Source: Desulfatitalea sp. UBA4791
GTDB taxonomy: Bacteria; Desulfobacterota; Desulfobacteria; Desulfobacterales; Desulfosarcinaceae
Assembly (NCBI GenBank): GCA_002402905.1
Contig: DHGT01000102.1
Span: 1-47,224, forward strand
Direction: 5' to 3'
DNA length: 47,224 nt
The notes under the pieces are model-generated. The model worked only from the letters and a program-made list of their open reading frames with translations, made no database searches and was not told the origin of the DNA. The position numbers and the translations under genes are program-made. Shown here piece by piece: positions 31,971 through 40,521 of the stretch (positions are counted from its first letter, which is position 1; each line of letters opens with the position of its first letter).

Positions 31971-32831
31971 TCATCCCCCGCTTTTTTCTTCTGCCGTGGA
32001 CAGGTGGCATGACGTCTCACCCCCCTCTTTCACGGCCGACCACAAGCGTTCCATCTCTTGCCTGGGGACCTCGCCGAGCTGTTTGCCCTGATCGGACGCC
32101 ATCTTTTCCATCTGTTTGAATCTTTGGACAAATTTTGAGGTGGACGCCGAGAGCGCACTCTCGGGGTGAAGGCCCAGCAGCCGCGCGACGTTGATCATCG
32201 TGAAAAGAACATCGCCGAATTCCATCCTGACCCGGTCGAGATTCCCGGATGGTTCTTCGGTCAACAGATACACCTCCTCCTTGAACTCCTGCCATTCGGC
32301 TTCGGTCTGATCCATAACGCCCGCAGGGGTATCCCAATCGAAGCCGATACCGGCCGCCCTTTCGGAGATGCGGTAGGCCCGCATCAGGGCCGGCAAGCCC
32401 GACGGCACCGTATCCAATATGGAGCCCGTGCCCTTGCCCTTCTCCTGCTGTTTAAGCTCGCGCCAGCGCTCCTTCACCTGGGCGGCATTCTCCAATTTGT
32501 CCGATCCGAAGACATGCGGGTGGCGGTGAATCATTTTCGCCAAATTTCGGGCCAGGACATCGGTGGGCGAAAACCGTCCTGCCTGCTGGTAAAGATACAT
32601 CAGAAAAATCACCTGAAACAGGACGTCGCCCAACTCCTCGAGAATCCCCGGCGTGTCGTCGGCCTCGATGGCCTCGACCAGTTCGAAGGCCTCTTCGATG
32701 AGATAGACGGTCATGCTGCGGGGGGTCTGTTTTCGGTCCCAGGGGCAGCCATTCTCCCCCCGCAAGGTCGCAATCAGCTCGAATAAGGCGGCAAAAGTCG
32801 GGGTGGGCGTCAACTCTTTTTGCGTTGCCAC
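31971..32831 (-). CDS. mazG: Nucleoside triphosphate pyrophosphohydrolase MazG
   Basis: A 286-residue protein with two tandem MazG domains. The first begins at LIATLRGENGCPWDRKQT and has the EEAFELVEAI...EELGDVLFQV metal site; the second has EWQEFKEEVY and RMEFGDVLFTMINVARLLG. It hydrolyses NTPs to NMP and pyrophosphate, limiting misincorporation and lowering ppGpp in E. coli. Its start lies inside the 3' end of the upstream cvpA-family gene (22-bp overlap), so translation is coupled. Confidence 0.95.
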   Translation of the reverse strand: MATQKELTPTPTFAALFELIATLRGENGCPWDRKQTPRSMTVYLIEEAFELVEAIEADDTPGILEELGDVLFQVIFLMYLYQQAGRFSPTDVLARNLAKMIHRHPHVFGSDKLENAAQVKERWRELKQQEKGKGTGSILDTVPSGLPALMRAYRISERAAGIGFDWDTPAGVMDQTEAEWQEFKEEVYLLTEEPSGNLDRVRMEFGDVLFTMINVARLLGLHPESALSASTSKFVQRFKQMEKMASDQGKQLGEVPRQEMERLWSAVKEGGETSCHLSTAEEKSGG

Positions 32832-33340
32832 GATTGTTTCAATTCCTTTAAATGTTCGCTGAAAAGCTTTTTCATGTCCACGGAGGCGACCCGCACCATG
32901 GTCGTACTGATCACCATCGTGTGTCGCACGATCAGGGAATCTCTCAGGAAGGCGGAATTTTTAGGTAAAAAGGCGGTCAGCAGGATCACGATGACCGACA
33001 CGATCAGAATCCCTTTAAGGGTTCCGAAAACCAGTCCGCACAGCCGGTCGGTCCATCCCAGAAAAACAATATTCATCAGGTACTTGATAATCACACCGAC
33101 GGCACTGACCGCCAGGTAGATCCCCACGAAGAGGATCAGGCAACCGAGGATATTGGCATAGCCCGGGTCATCGATCCAGCGCCGGAGAAATCTTGCAAGC
33201 CACGGATAATAACTATAGGCCGCGTAAAAGCCGGCCACAACGCCGACGATCGATGACAGCTCCTTGATCAACCCTCTGAAAATTCCACGGACGAGGCAGA
33301 ATCCGATGATGGTTGCCAGAACAATGTCGAGCAGGTTCAC
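32810..33340 (-). CDS. CvpA family membrane protein
   Basis: A 176-residue integral membrane protein with about four helices (IVLATIIGFCLVRGIFRGL, the IVGVVAGFYAAYSYY region, ILGCLILFVGIYLAVSAVGV, GTLKGILIVSVIVILLTAFL). This is the CvpA/colicin V production family, linked to envelope stress tolerance in enterobacteria. The start is a GTG with AGGTGA 4 nt upstream. The C-terminal 35 residues are a charged cytoplasmic tail. Confidence 0.9.
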   Translation of the reverse strand: MNLLDIVLATIIGFCLVRGIFRGLIKELSSIVGVVAGFYAAYSYYPWLARFLRRWIDDPGYANILGCLILFVGIYLAVSAVGVIIKYLMNIVFLGWTDRLCGLVFGTLKGILIVSVIVILLTAFLPKNSAFLRDSLIVRHTMVISTTMVRVASVDMKKLFSEHLKELKQSWQRKKS

Positions 33341-33454
33341 TGGTCACCTGAGTATCTTTGGCTGTTTCGCGAATCACCGGCGAAGCCGGCAGTTTAAGAA
33401 AGGGGAGACGCTAACAGAGGCCATGGCATTGGTCAAGTAGCTTGCGCTCAAAAC

Positions 33455-33490
33455 AATGACTCTAAATGAACGCCATTCATTAGATCCGGC
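33455..33490. repeat. Family B dispersed repeat, diverged copy 3
   Basis: ATGACTCTAAATGAACGCCA and the following ATTCATTAGATCCGGC match copies 1 and 2 with several substitutions, keeping the TGAA..../ATTCA palindrome and the CCGGC end. It lies in the gap 33341-33634 before phoH, which otherwise holds no gene. Confidence 0.7.
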
Positions 33491-33634
33491 CCGGCTTTCA
33501 TTAAAAATAGAAATGCTGTTTGCATTCGGCAATGAAGTTTTATATTCTCCAGAGTTATCTCATGCCGACCATGGCAGGGTGACATTTGAGTCAAGCGAGC
33601 AAGACCAAAGGAGCGAGTCGAACTAAGGCAGCCC

Positions 33635-34831
33635 ATGAGCGTTTCCGACTACCAAACCAAGATCACGTTCAGTGACGTGGAGCTGTCGCGACAGCTGTTC
33701 GGCGAACACAACGGCCATCTGCAACGCATGGCCCAAGCGCTTGCCATCACGATCCAGGCTCGCGGCAACACGGCCCATCTGCAGGGTGACGAAATTTCCG
33801 TTCGATTGGCCCAAAACCTGATGACCCAACTCTATGGGTTGCTCAAAGCGGGTTACCCGGTTTATGCCACGGATATCGACTACGCCATCCGCGTTCTCAG
33901 TGCCGACGATCGGGCCAGCTTGAAGGACATTTTTCTCGACACGGTTTACATTACGGCCAAAAAGCTGGCCATCACGCCCAAAAGCCGGGCCCAAAAAGAG
34001 TATATCGATGCCATCCGTCAGCACGATATCGTATTCGGCATCGGACCGGCCGGTACCGGCAAGACCTATCTGGCCATGGCCATGGCCGTGGCGTCGCTGT
34101 CCAAGGGCCAGGTGAGCCGGATCATCCTGACCCGCCCGGCGGTGGAAGCCGGCGAGGCCCTGGGATTTCTGCCCGGGGACCTGGCCGATAAGGTCGATCC
34201 CTACTTACGCCCCCTTTATGATGCCCTGCACGACATGCTGCGTTTTGAGAAGGTCACCAGTCTGATGCAGCAAGGCGCCATCGAGGTAGCCCCCATCGCC
34301 TTCATGCGCGGGCGAACCTTGAACGATTCATTCATCATTCTGGACGAGGCGCAAAATACCACCTCGGAACAGATGAAAATGTTTCTCACCCGCATCGGAT
34401 TCAGCTCCAAAGCGGTCATCACCGGCGACATCACCCAAATCGATCTGCCTCCCCATAAAACATCGGGATTGATCGAAGCCAAGGACATTCTGGCCGACAT
34501 CGAGGGGATCCGAATGGTCTTTTTTTCCCAGCGGGATGTCGTGCGCCATCGACTGGTACAAGAGATTATCCAGGCTTACGAGTCAGCGACGGACCGCAAA
34601 GCGCTGACCGCAAACGGCGGCTATCAACGTCAACCCACCGGCCAGCCCGTCGGACAACGCGTCGGCCAACCCGTCGATAGATCGGATCCACCGAAAATTG
34701 ATCCATCGAAAATCGATCGGTCCCAAACTGGTTCATCCAAAATCAGTCCACCAGAAATGGGACTTTCAGAAGTAGGTTCGCCAGAGATGGGCCAGATAGA
34801 CCAGACGCTCCATTCGATCCTGGACAAATAG
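33635..34831 (+). CDS. phoH: PhoH family ATPase with pentapeptide-repeat tail
   Basis: A 398-residue PhoH-type P-loop protein. Walker A is GPAGTGKT (137-144), Walker B FIILDEAQNTT, with RPAVEAGEALGFLPG and VITGDITQIDLPP as family motifs; an N-terminal KH-like part precedes them. The last 64 residues are unusual: short GQPV/GQRV/GQPV repeats, then eight 5-residue units (351-390) such as DPPKI, DPSKI, GSSKI, SPPEM, GSPEM. These are encoded by a degenerate 15-nt tandem repeat at 34685-34804. The position before pgpH and ybeY is conserved; PhoH and YbeY act together in rRNA processing in other bacteria. Confidence 0.93.
   Translation: MSVSDYQTKITFSDVELSRQLFGEHNGHLQRMAQALAITIQARGNTAHLQGDEISVRLAQNLMTQLYGLLKAGYPVYATDIDYAIRVLSADDRASLKDIFLDTVYITAKKLAITPKSRAQKEYIDAIRQHDIVFGIGPAGTGKTYLAMAMAVASLSKGQVSRIILTRPAVEAGEALGFLPGDLADKVDPYLRPLYDALHDMLRFEKVTSLMQQGAIEVAPIAFMRGRTLNDSFIILDEAQNTTSEQMKMFLTRIGFSSKAVITGDITQIDLPPHKTSGLIEAKDILADIEGIRMVFFSQRDVVRHRLVQEIIQAYESATDRKALTANGGYQRQPTGQPVGQRVGQPVDRSDPPKIDPSKIDRSQTGSSKISPPEMGLSEVGSPEMGQIDQTLHSILDK
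34685..34804 (+). repeat. 15-nt degenerate minisatellite in the phoH 3' end
   Basis: Eight consecutive in-frame 15-nt units, for example GATCCACCGAAAATT, GATCCATCGAAAATC, GGTTCATCCAAAATC and AGTCCACCAGAAATG. The period being a multiple of three keeps the reading frame, so copy number could vary without loss of PhoH. Confidence 0.75.
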
Positions 34832-34845
34832 GCAGACGCATCGCC

Positions 34846-37263
34846 ATGAGTGCCGACCCCAAGCGCATAAAAATCTATTCCGACACCCTGGAAAAACGGC
34901 TCAAGTGGTTGATGCTGGCCCTGGTGACAGTAATTTTCTTGATCCTTTTGGCTCCCAATCTCGTGGTTCATCAGCAGTCCTATGATCTCGGGGATATCGC
35001 CGACCGCGACATCAAAGCATCGCGCGATTTCTTCGTCGAAGACCGTGCCGCCACCGAAGCCAACCGGCAACACGTCATCGAACAGATTTTGACGGTCTAC
35101 GACCACGATCCACGGATTGCCGATCAGATGACCGAAAAGGTGCGCACCGCCTTCGCCAGGATGCGCAAATCGCTCAAAGAGCTGGAGAGCACGCTTCAAA
35201 CCTCACCGGTCGCCAACACCGAGGGAACGCCGGCAACGCCTCCCACGGTCGATACCGCCAGCGAGGACCTTGAAAATGCGATGATGGCGCAAAAAGAGAC
35301 CTTCGCGACCCTGCTCGGCATCGAGATCAGCCGGGGCGCCTTCCGATTTTTGATCAGCGAGGGATTCGCACCGCCGATTGCCGAAACCATCATCCGTATC
35401 GTGACCGACATTTTGAACAACGGCGTCGTGGCCAACAAGGAAATCCTGCTGAAAGAGGTCGACAAGGGCATCCTCCTGCGCGATGTGGTCTCCCAAGAAG
35501 AGACGACCGTCTATTCCTTGCGACAATACTATGGCCCCGACCAGGCCAAAACCATGGTGCGCATCATTGCCGAACCGCTGGTCAAGAATTTCAATTACAA
35601 CGTGATCAACCTGATCGTCGATTTCAGTCAACAATTGCTCTACCCCAACATCACCCTGAATCATAACGAAACCGAAGCCCGCAAAAAGAAGGCCCTGGCC
35701 GATATCAAGCCGATCATGTACAAAATCAAGGCTGGCGAAATGCTGCTGCGCGAAGGTGAACGGGTATCGGCGGTCCAATTGCTCAAATTGCGGGCCATGG
35801 AGGACCAGCACGAATACCGGCACGTCTTCACCAGCGCCCTGGGTGCGGCCATGGCCCTGATCACGCTGATCCTTGTGCTGTACGTGCTCTATTTTCACCA
35901 ACCCCGCTACGCGCGTCACAACACGACCAAGAATCTGCTTTTCATGGCCCTGATGATAGTGTTCGTCATGGTGATGGTGAAAATCGGGGTCGTCCTCTCG
36001 ACGGCACAGCTGTTCGGCGGCATCTTCTCCATCCCGAGCAGTTCGGTCGTCTATGCCATACCCGTTCCGGCCGTCAGCATGCTGGTGTGCCTGGTCCTCG
36101 GATTCGAAATGGCCATCCCTTTCGCACTGGTTTCGGCCGTCTGCACCGCTCTGTTGTTTGGCGGCCGCTTCGACGTGTTCCTCTTCTTCGTGATCCCCAA
36201 TGCCATGGCCGCCTATTGGGTTCAACGCTGCCGGGAGCGTAAAGTCGTCATATCGGCGGGCACCAAGGTGGGATTGATCAACGTCCTGCTGGCCATTGCC
36301 TTTGGCATCTACAATTCGAGTTACGGCGGCATGAACCTCCTGTGGGACGGCGCGCTCGCGTTCGTCGGCGGCATCACCGCCAGCGTCATCACCCTGGGCG
36401 TCGCGCCATTGGTGGAGATGCTTTTCCGCTATACCACGGATATCACGCTGCTCGAACTGGCCAACCTGGACCGCCCCATCCTGAGGCGGTTGATGATCGA
36501 GGCGCCAGGTACCTACCATCACTCGGTCATTGTGGGATCGATGGTCGAAGCGGCCGCCGCCGAAATCGGGGCCAATCCGCTTCTGGCCAAGGTATGCGGG
36601 TACTATCACGACATCGGAAAGGTCAAGAAGCCGCTGTACTTCATCGAAAATCAAACCGACGGACGCAACAAGCACGACAAGCTGGCCCCTTCCATGTCGA
36701 GCCTGATCCTGATCGCCCATGTCAAAGACGGCATCGAAATCGCTCAAAAACAGAAACTGGGCCAGATCATCATCGATACGATCCAGCAGCACCACGGCAC
36801 CAGCCTCATTCACTATTTCTTTGAAAAGGCCAAACAGCTCAAGGGAGAAGACGCCGTAAAGATCAACGACTTCCGCTATCCCGGTCCTAAACCGCAAACC
36901 AAGGAGGTCGGGCTGGTCATGCTGGCCGACGTGGTCGAAGCCGCTTCCCGCACCCTGGAGAACCCGACCCCGGCCAGGATTCAAGGGTTGGTGCAGCACT
37001 TGATCAACAAGGTTTTTTCAGACGGACAGCTGGACAACTGCGAGTTGACCCTCAAGGATTTGCACAGTATCGCAAAAAGCTTTAATAAAATTTTGTACGG
37101 CATCCACCATCATCGCATCGAATATGCCGATTCCGGCGCCAAGGAGAGCAGCAAGGTCAAAAATGGCAGTACTGATCGACAACCAACAGGAAAAGCACCC
37201 TATAAAGATCAAAGCCGTTCAAAAGAGAACCCGGGTCATCTTAAACGCCTTGGGCTGTCCTGA
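34846..37263 (+). CDS. PgpH-like 7TM-HD cyclic-di-AMP phosphodiesterase
   Basis: An 805-residue membrane protein. One N-terminal helix (WLMLALVTVIFLILLAPNLVV) is followed by a large extracytoplasmic 7TMR-HDED domain (about 40-320), a seven-helix bundle (about 325-515), and a cytoplasmic HD domain with EAPGTYHHSV, YYHDIGKVKKP and IQQHHGTSLIHYF metal ligands. Relatives hydrolyse c-di-AMP. The region between about 120 and 145 is a Thr/Pro-rich linker. The last 35 residues are polar and overlap ybeY by 101 bp. Confidence 0.93.
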   Translation: MSADPKRIKIYSDTLEKRLKWLMLALVTVIFLILLAPNLVVHQQSYDLGDIADRDIKASRDFFVEDRAATEANRQHVIEQILTVYDHDPRIADQMTEKVRTAFARMRKSLKELESTLQTSPVANTEGTPATPPTVDTASEDLENAMMAQKETFATLLGIEISRGAFRFLISEGFAPPIAETIIRIVTDILNNGVVANKEILLKEVDKGILLRDVVSQEETTVYSLRQYYGPDQAKTMVRIIAEPLVKNFNYNVINLIVDFSQQLLYPNITLNHNETEARKKKALADIKPIMYKIKAGEMLLREGERVSAVQLLKLRAMEDQHEYRHVFTSALGAAMALITLILVLYVLYFHQPRYARHNTTKNLLFMALMIVFVMVMVKIGVVLSTAQLFGGIFSIPSSSVVYAIPVPAVSMLVCLVLGFEMAIPFALVSAVCTALLFGGRFDVFLFFVIPNAMAAYWVQRCRERKVVISAGTKVGLINVLLAIAFGIYNSSYGGMNLLWDGALAFVGGITASVITLGVAPLVEMLFRYTTDITLLELANLDRPILRRLMIEAPGTYHHSVIVGSMVEAAAAEIGANPLLAKVCGYYHDIGKVKKPLYFIENQTDGRNKHDKLAPSMSSLILIAHVKDGIEIAQKQKLGQIIIDTIQQHHGTSLIHYFFEKAKQLKGEDAVKINDFRYPGPKPQTKEVGLVMLADVVEAASRTLENPTPARIQGLVQHLINKVFSDGQLDNCELTLKDLHSIAKSFNKILYGIHHHRIEYADSGAKESSKVKNGSTDRQPTGKAPYKDQSRSKENPGHLKRLGLS

Positions 37264-37615
37264 CGGCGAGCTGTCGCTGGTGTTGGTCGATGATGCGCAG
37301 ATCGCCGGCCTCAACGAAATGTATCTTCAACGCCAGGGTCCCACCAACGTCATCTCTTTTCCCATGCGGGAGGGTGAGCATACCGATATCCACCCAGAGC
37401 TGTTGGGGGACGTCGTCATCTCCATGGACACATGCGCCGAAGAGGCCCGCGCGGCGGGCATGGACCCGGAGCTGCGCTTCTATGAACTGTTGATTCACGG
37501 CATCCTGCACCTGTTCGGCTACGACCACATTCATTCGGAAGCCGAAGCCCGGGTAATGGAAGCCAAAAGCCAGGAACTTTTGGCGCTGATCGGGGCATCG
37601 TCGACACCCGGATGA
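37163..37615 (+). CDS. ybeY: Endoribonuclease YbeY (rRNA maturation)
   Basis: A 150-residue zinc-dependent RNase for 16S rRNA 3' maturation and ribosome quality control. The H-x3-H-x5-H zinc site is His112, His116 and His122 in HGILHLFGYDH. PTNVISFPM and LGDVVISMD are family motifs. The start at 37163 (AAGG 6 nt upstream) lies within pgpH; the earlier in-frame ATG at 37124 adds a basic stretch and is less likely. Confidence 0.95.
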   Translation: MAVLIDNQQEKHPIKIKAVQKRTRVILNALGCPDGELSLVLVDDAQIAGLNEMYLQRQGPTNVISFPMREGEHTDIHPELLGDVVISMDTCAEEARAAGMDPELRFYELLIHGILHLFGYDHIHSEAEARVMEAKSQELLALIGASSTPG

Positions 37616-37644
37616 GCCGAAGGCGTTTACCAGGGGGGAACACT

Positions 37645-38364
37645 ATGGCCGGTTTAACGGTATTGGTGGACCATATCGCCACGTTGCGCGAAACCATGCA
37701 ATTACCACGTCCCGACCCCGCGGCGGCCGCACTCCTGGCCGATATCGGCGGTGCAGATGGCATCGGCGTCTACTTGCGGGAGGACCGGCGTTACGTCCAG
37801 GAAAAGGATGTGCGCATCTTGCGCCAATCGATTCACAGTCGATTGGTGCTTTATATGCCGGCCAGCCCGGAGATGGTGGGCCTTGCCCTGGACGTCCGGC
37901 CCGAAAGGGTGGTGCTCATGCCGTCGATGGACGAGGAGGATCAAGGCGACAACGGTATGGAGGTGCGCGCCTATGACAAAAACCTCCTCGAAGTGGTCGA
38001 CACCCTGCAGAGCAACGGCATCAGTGTGGGCATCACCGTTGCACCGGCACCGGAGCAGATCAAGGCCGTACACCAGGTGCATGCCAACTGGGTCCAGATT
38101 TACAGTGGCAGACTTGGAGCGAGTAAATCTCCGACCGCCCAGGGCCAGGAGTGGGACAAAATCGTCGATGCGGTCAAAATGGCCCACCGTCTGAGGCTTC
38201 ACATCGCCGTGGGCGGCGGGCTCGATTACCGCCTGATCAAGCTATTTTCCGGATTGTCCGAAATCGATGAATTCAGCCTGGGCCGCAGCATTATCGCCAA
38301 AGCCGTTCTGGTCGGCATGGAAAGGGCGGTGCGGGATATGGTGGCGTTGATTCGTTCATTATGA
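37645..38364 (+). CDS. pdxJ: PdxJ-family protein lacking the catalytic residues
   Basis: A 239-residue TIM-barrel clearly homologous to pyridoxine 5'-phosphate synthase: VDHIATLR, GADGIGVYLREDRRYV, DVRILRQ, and a C-terminal LSEIDEFSLGRSIIAKAVLVGMERAV. Residues known as catalytic in E. coli PdxJ are changed: His45 to Tyr43, Glu72 to Tyr70 (LVLYMPAS in place of NLEMAVT) and His193 to Gly191 (VGGGL in place of AGHGL); Asn9 is Leu7. The Arg/Asp phosphate-binding parts are kept. It may be a pseudoenzyme or have another activity. GGGGGGAA precedes the ATG at 37645. The gene sits in the place pdxJ occupies near nnr in relatives. Confidence 0.85.
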   Translation: MAGLTVLVDHIATLRETMQLPRPDPAAAALLADIGGADGIGVYLREDRRYVQEKDVRILRQSIHSRLVLYMPASPEMVGLALDVRPERVVLMPSMDEEDQGDNGMEVRAYDKNLLEVVDTLQSNGISVGITVAPAPEQIKAVHQVHANWVQIYSGRLGASKSPTAQGQEWDKIVDAVKMAHRLRLHIAVGGGLDYRLIKLFSGLSEIDEFSLGRSIIAKAVLVGMERAVRDMVALIRSL

Positions 38365-38386
38365 CAAAAAGCGCAGGAGGTCTCCC

Positions 38387-39967
38387 ATGCGTATCGTAAC
38401 AGCGGCAGAGATGCAAACCATGGATCGCCAAACCATCGATGAGATCGGCATTCCCGGCCGATTGTTGATGGAGAGCGCCGGCCGTGGCGCCACCCGCTGT
38501 TTTCTCGAGCGCATCTTCCGTGCCGCGGGCCGGGTCGGGGTCGTGGCCGGAAGGGGCAACAATGGCGGTGACGGCTTTGTCATGGCGCGTCATCTCGCCC
38601 AGCGCGACATAGAGGTAGTGGTGTTTTTGCTGGCCTCCCGTGACCGCGTCGGCGGCGATGCCCAAACGAACCTCGCGTTGCTGCACGATCTGGAAGTTCC
38701 CGTCATCGAGATGCCGGATGACGCCGCCTTCGCCGCAAGTCAGCCTCGCATGCGCCACATCCATTACTGGATCGACGCGATCTTCGGCACCGGCCTCAAC
38801 GCCGAGGTGCGCGGCTATTTCCGTTCGGTGATCGACTTCATCAACAGCCTGAATCACCCCGTGTTCGCGGTGGATGTGCCATCGGGTCTTCACGCCGACA
38901 CCGGGCAGCCCTGCGGCACCTGTATTCGTGCCGCGGCCACGGCCACTTTCGGTTTTGCCAAAATCGGCCATGTCATCCAAGCCGGACAGAGCGCCTGCGG
39001 CGTGGTGGACATCATCGATATCGGTATCCCGAAGAAAGTCGCCGATAGAAGCGCCCCGCGTCATCATCTGGTGACGGGCGATCTCGTTCAAAGGATCCTT
39101 CCCCGGCGTCGACCCGACTGTCATAAGGGCGACACCGGCCATGCCCTGGTCGTCGCCGCCTCCCCGGGCAAGACCGGCGCGGCGGCCATGGCCGCCACTT
39201 CCGTCCTGCGAACCGGTGCCGGACTGGTCACCCTGGGAATACCCCAACGGCTCAACCCGCTCTTGGAAACCATGGTCATCGAGGCCATGACCCTGCCGCT
39301 GCCCGACAACAGCGGCGGCGCCCTGACCGAAGCGGCCTTCGACGCCATCGTGGAAGTATCAAAAAACATGCGCTGCATCGCCATCGGCCCCGGCCTGGGA
39401 ACCGACCCCGAAACCCGGACTCTGGTCCATCGCATGGTGCGGCACGTGCCCCTTCCCATGGTCATCGATGCCGACGGCCTCAACCATCTGGTCGGCCACC
39501 TGGAACTTTTAAAGGAACGAGACGCCCCAACCATCCTCACGCCCCACCCGGGCGAAATGGCACGGTTGATCGGAACCACACCGGCCCAGGTTCAAGCCGA
39601 CCGCATCGCTGCCGCACGCAAGCTGGCCGTGCAATGCCGCATTCATGTCGTTTTAAAAGGCGCTCGTACCGTTATCGCCGATCCCGACGGCGTCGCATGG
39701 ATCAACCCGACGGGCAACCCGGGCATGGCCAGCGGCGGCATGGGAGACGTACTCACCGGCACCGTCGCCGGCCTGCTCTCCCAGGGATGCACCGCCCTGG
39801 ATGCCGCCATCGCCGCGGTTTATCTTCACGGGTTGGCGGCCGATTTACTGGCCGCCGGTGCCCGACAGGGGTTTCTGGCCACGGATGTCATGAACACCCT
39901 GCCCCGGGCCATCCAGACCGCCATAGACGAGCCCATGCCGCCCGTCGTCAACGGCCCCTGGCTGTAA
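38387..39967 (+). CDS. nnr: Bifunctional NAD(P)H-hydrate repair enzyme Nnr
   Basis: A 526-residue fusion. Residues 1-215 are the YjeF-type epimerase (NNGGDGFVMARHL, AIFGTGLNAEVRG, DVPSGLHADTG); residues 225-515 are the ADP/ATP-dependent dehydratase (HKGDTGHALVVAAS, GPGLGTDPE, LTPHPGEMARL, NPGMASGGMGDVLTG). Together they repair damaged NADH and NADPH hydrates. An AGGAGG site precedes the ATG. Confidence 0.96.
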   Translation: MRIVTAAEMQTMDRQTIDEIGIPGRLLMESAGRGATRCFLERIFRAAGRVGVVAGRGNNGGDGFVMARHLAQRDIEVVVFLLASRDRVGGDAQTNLALLHDLEVPVIEMPDDAAFAASQPRMRHIHYWIDAIFGTGLNAEVRGYFRSVIDFINSLNHPVFAVDVPSGLHADTGQPCGTCIRAAATATFGFAKIGHVIQAGQSACGVVDIIDIGIPKKVADRSAPRHHLVTGDLVQRILPRRRPDCHKGDTGHALVVAASPGKTGAAAMAATSVLRTGAGLVTLGIPQRLNPLLETMVIEAMTLPLPDNSGGALTEAAFDAIVEVSKNMRCIAIGPGLGTDPETRTLVHRMVRHVPLPMVIDADGLNHLVGHLELLKERDAPTILTPHPGEMARLIGTTPAQVQADRIAAARKLAVQCRIHVVLKGARTVIADPDGVAWINPTGNPGMASGGMGDVLTGTVAGLLSQGCTALDAAIAAVYLHGLAADLLAAGARQGFLATDVMNTLPRAIQTAIDEPMPPVVNGPWL

Positions 39968-39978
39968 AGTCTGCCGCC

Positions 39979-40488
39979 ATGAAGTGGGACATCATCACCC
40001 ATTCACCGGAAGAGACCCGGGAGTTCGGTCGCGCGCTGGGGCAGCGGATCCGGTTTGGCCTGACCATCCGACTCAACGGCGACCTGGGCAGCGGCAAGAC
40101 CTGCCTCGTCCAGGGGCTGGCGCGTGGACTGGCCGTGCCCGAGGGGTACGATATTACCAGTCCCACCTATACGCTGATCAACGAATACCCCGGACGCATG
40201 CCGTTCTACCACGCCGACCTGTACCGCCTCGAAGCCGGGGTGGACGCCGAATCCCTGGGACTCGGCGAGCTGTTCGACACACAGAGCGTCTTGGCCGTGG
40301 AGTGGGAGGAGCGGCTGGATGAAAGCGAGTGGCCGGAAATCTCCCTGAAGATCGAATTGCTGACCCGGGACGACGAAACCCGGCGGGTCCGCCTAATTGG
40401 ATATGGACTTGAAACCGACAATTTGATAAGGGAAACGCTCGAAAATTGGAAGTCCGGCCGCTTTCAAAACGCCGGCATTTCAGCGTAG
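39979..40488 (+). CDS. tsaE: tRNA threonylcarbamoyladenosine biosynthesis ATPase TsaE
   Basis: A 169-residue P-loop ATPase that works with TsaB and TsaD to form t6A37 in ANN-decoding tRNAs. Walker A is GDLGSGKT (34-41); SPTYTLINEYPG and FYHADLYRL are family motifs, and VEWEERL is the Walker B-like end. The ATG at 39979 starts 12 bp after nnr and is chosen because the frame upstream is nnr in another phase. Confidence 0.94.
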   Translation: MKWDIITHSPEETREFGRALGQRIRFGLTIRLNGDLGSGKTCLVQGLARGLAVPEGYDITSPTYTLINEYPGRMPFYHADLYRLEAGVDAESLGLGELFDTQSVLAVEWEERLDESEWPEISLKIELLTRDDETRRVRLIGYGLETDNLIRETLENWKSGRFQNAGISA

Positions 40489-40521
40489 CCCCCTATCTTA
40501 AAAGATTTGTGAGGAAAACGT

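Noticed and set aside
33579..33626. Fifteen-codon GTG-started frame just before phoH
   Set aside because: Too short, no convincing ribosome-binding site and no sign of a leader-peptide codon bias.
35203..36999. 598-residue minus-strand frame opposite pgpH
   Set aside because: Composition is His/Asp/Gln-rich as expected from the complement of a coding strand; no motif, no ribosome-binding site.
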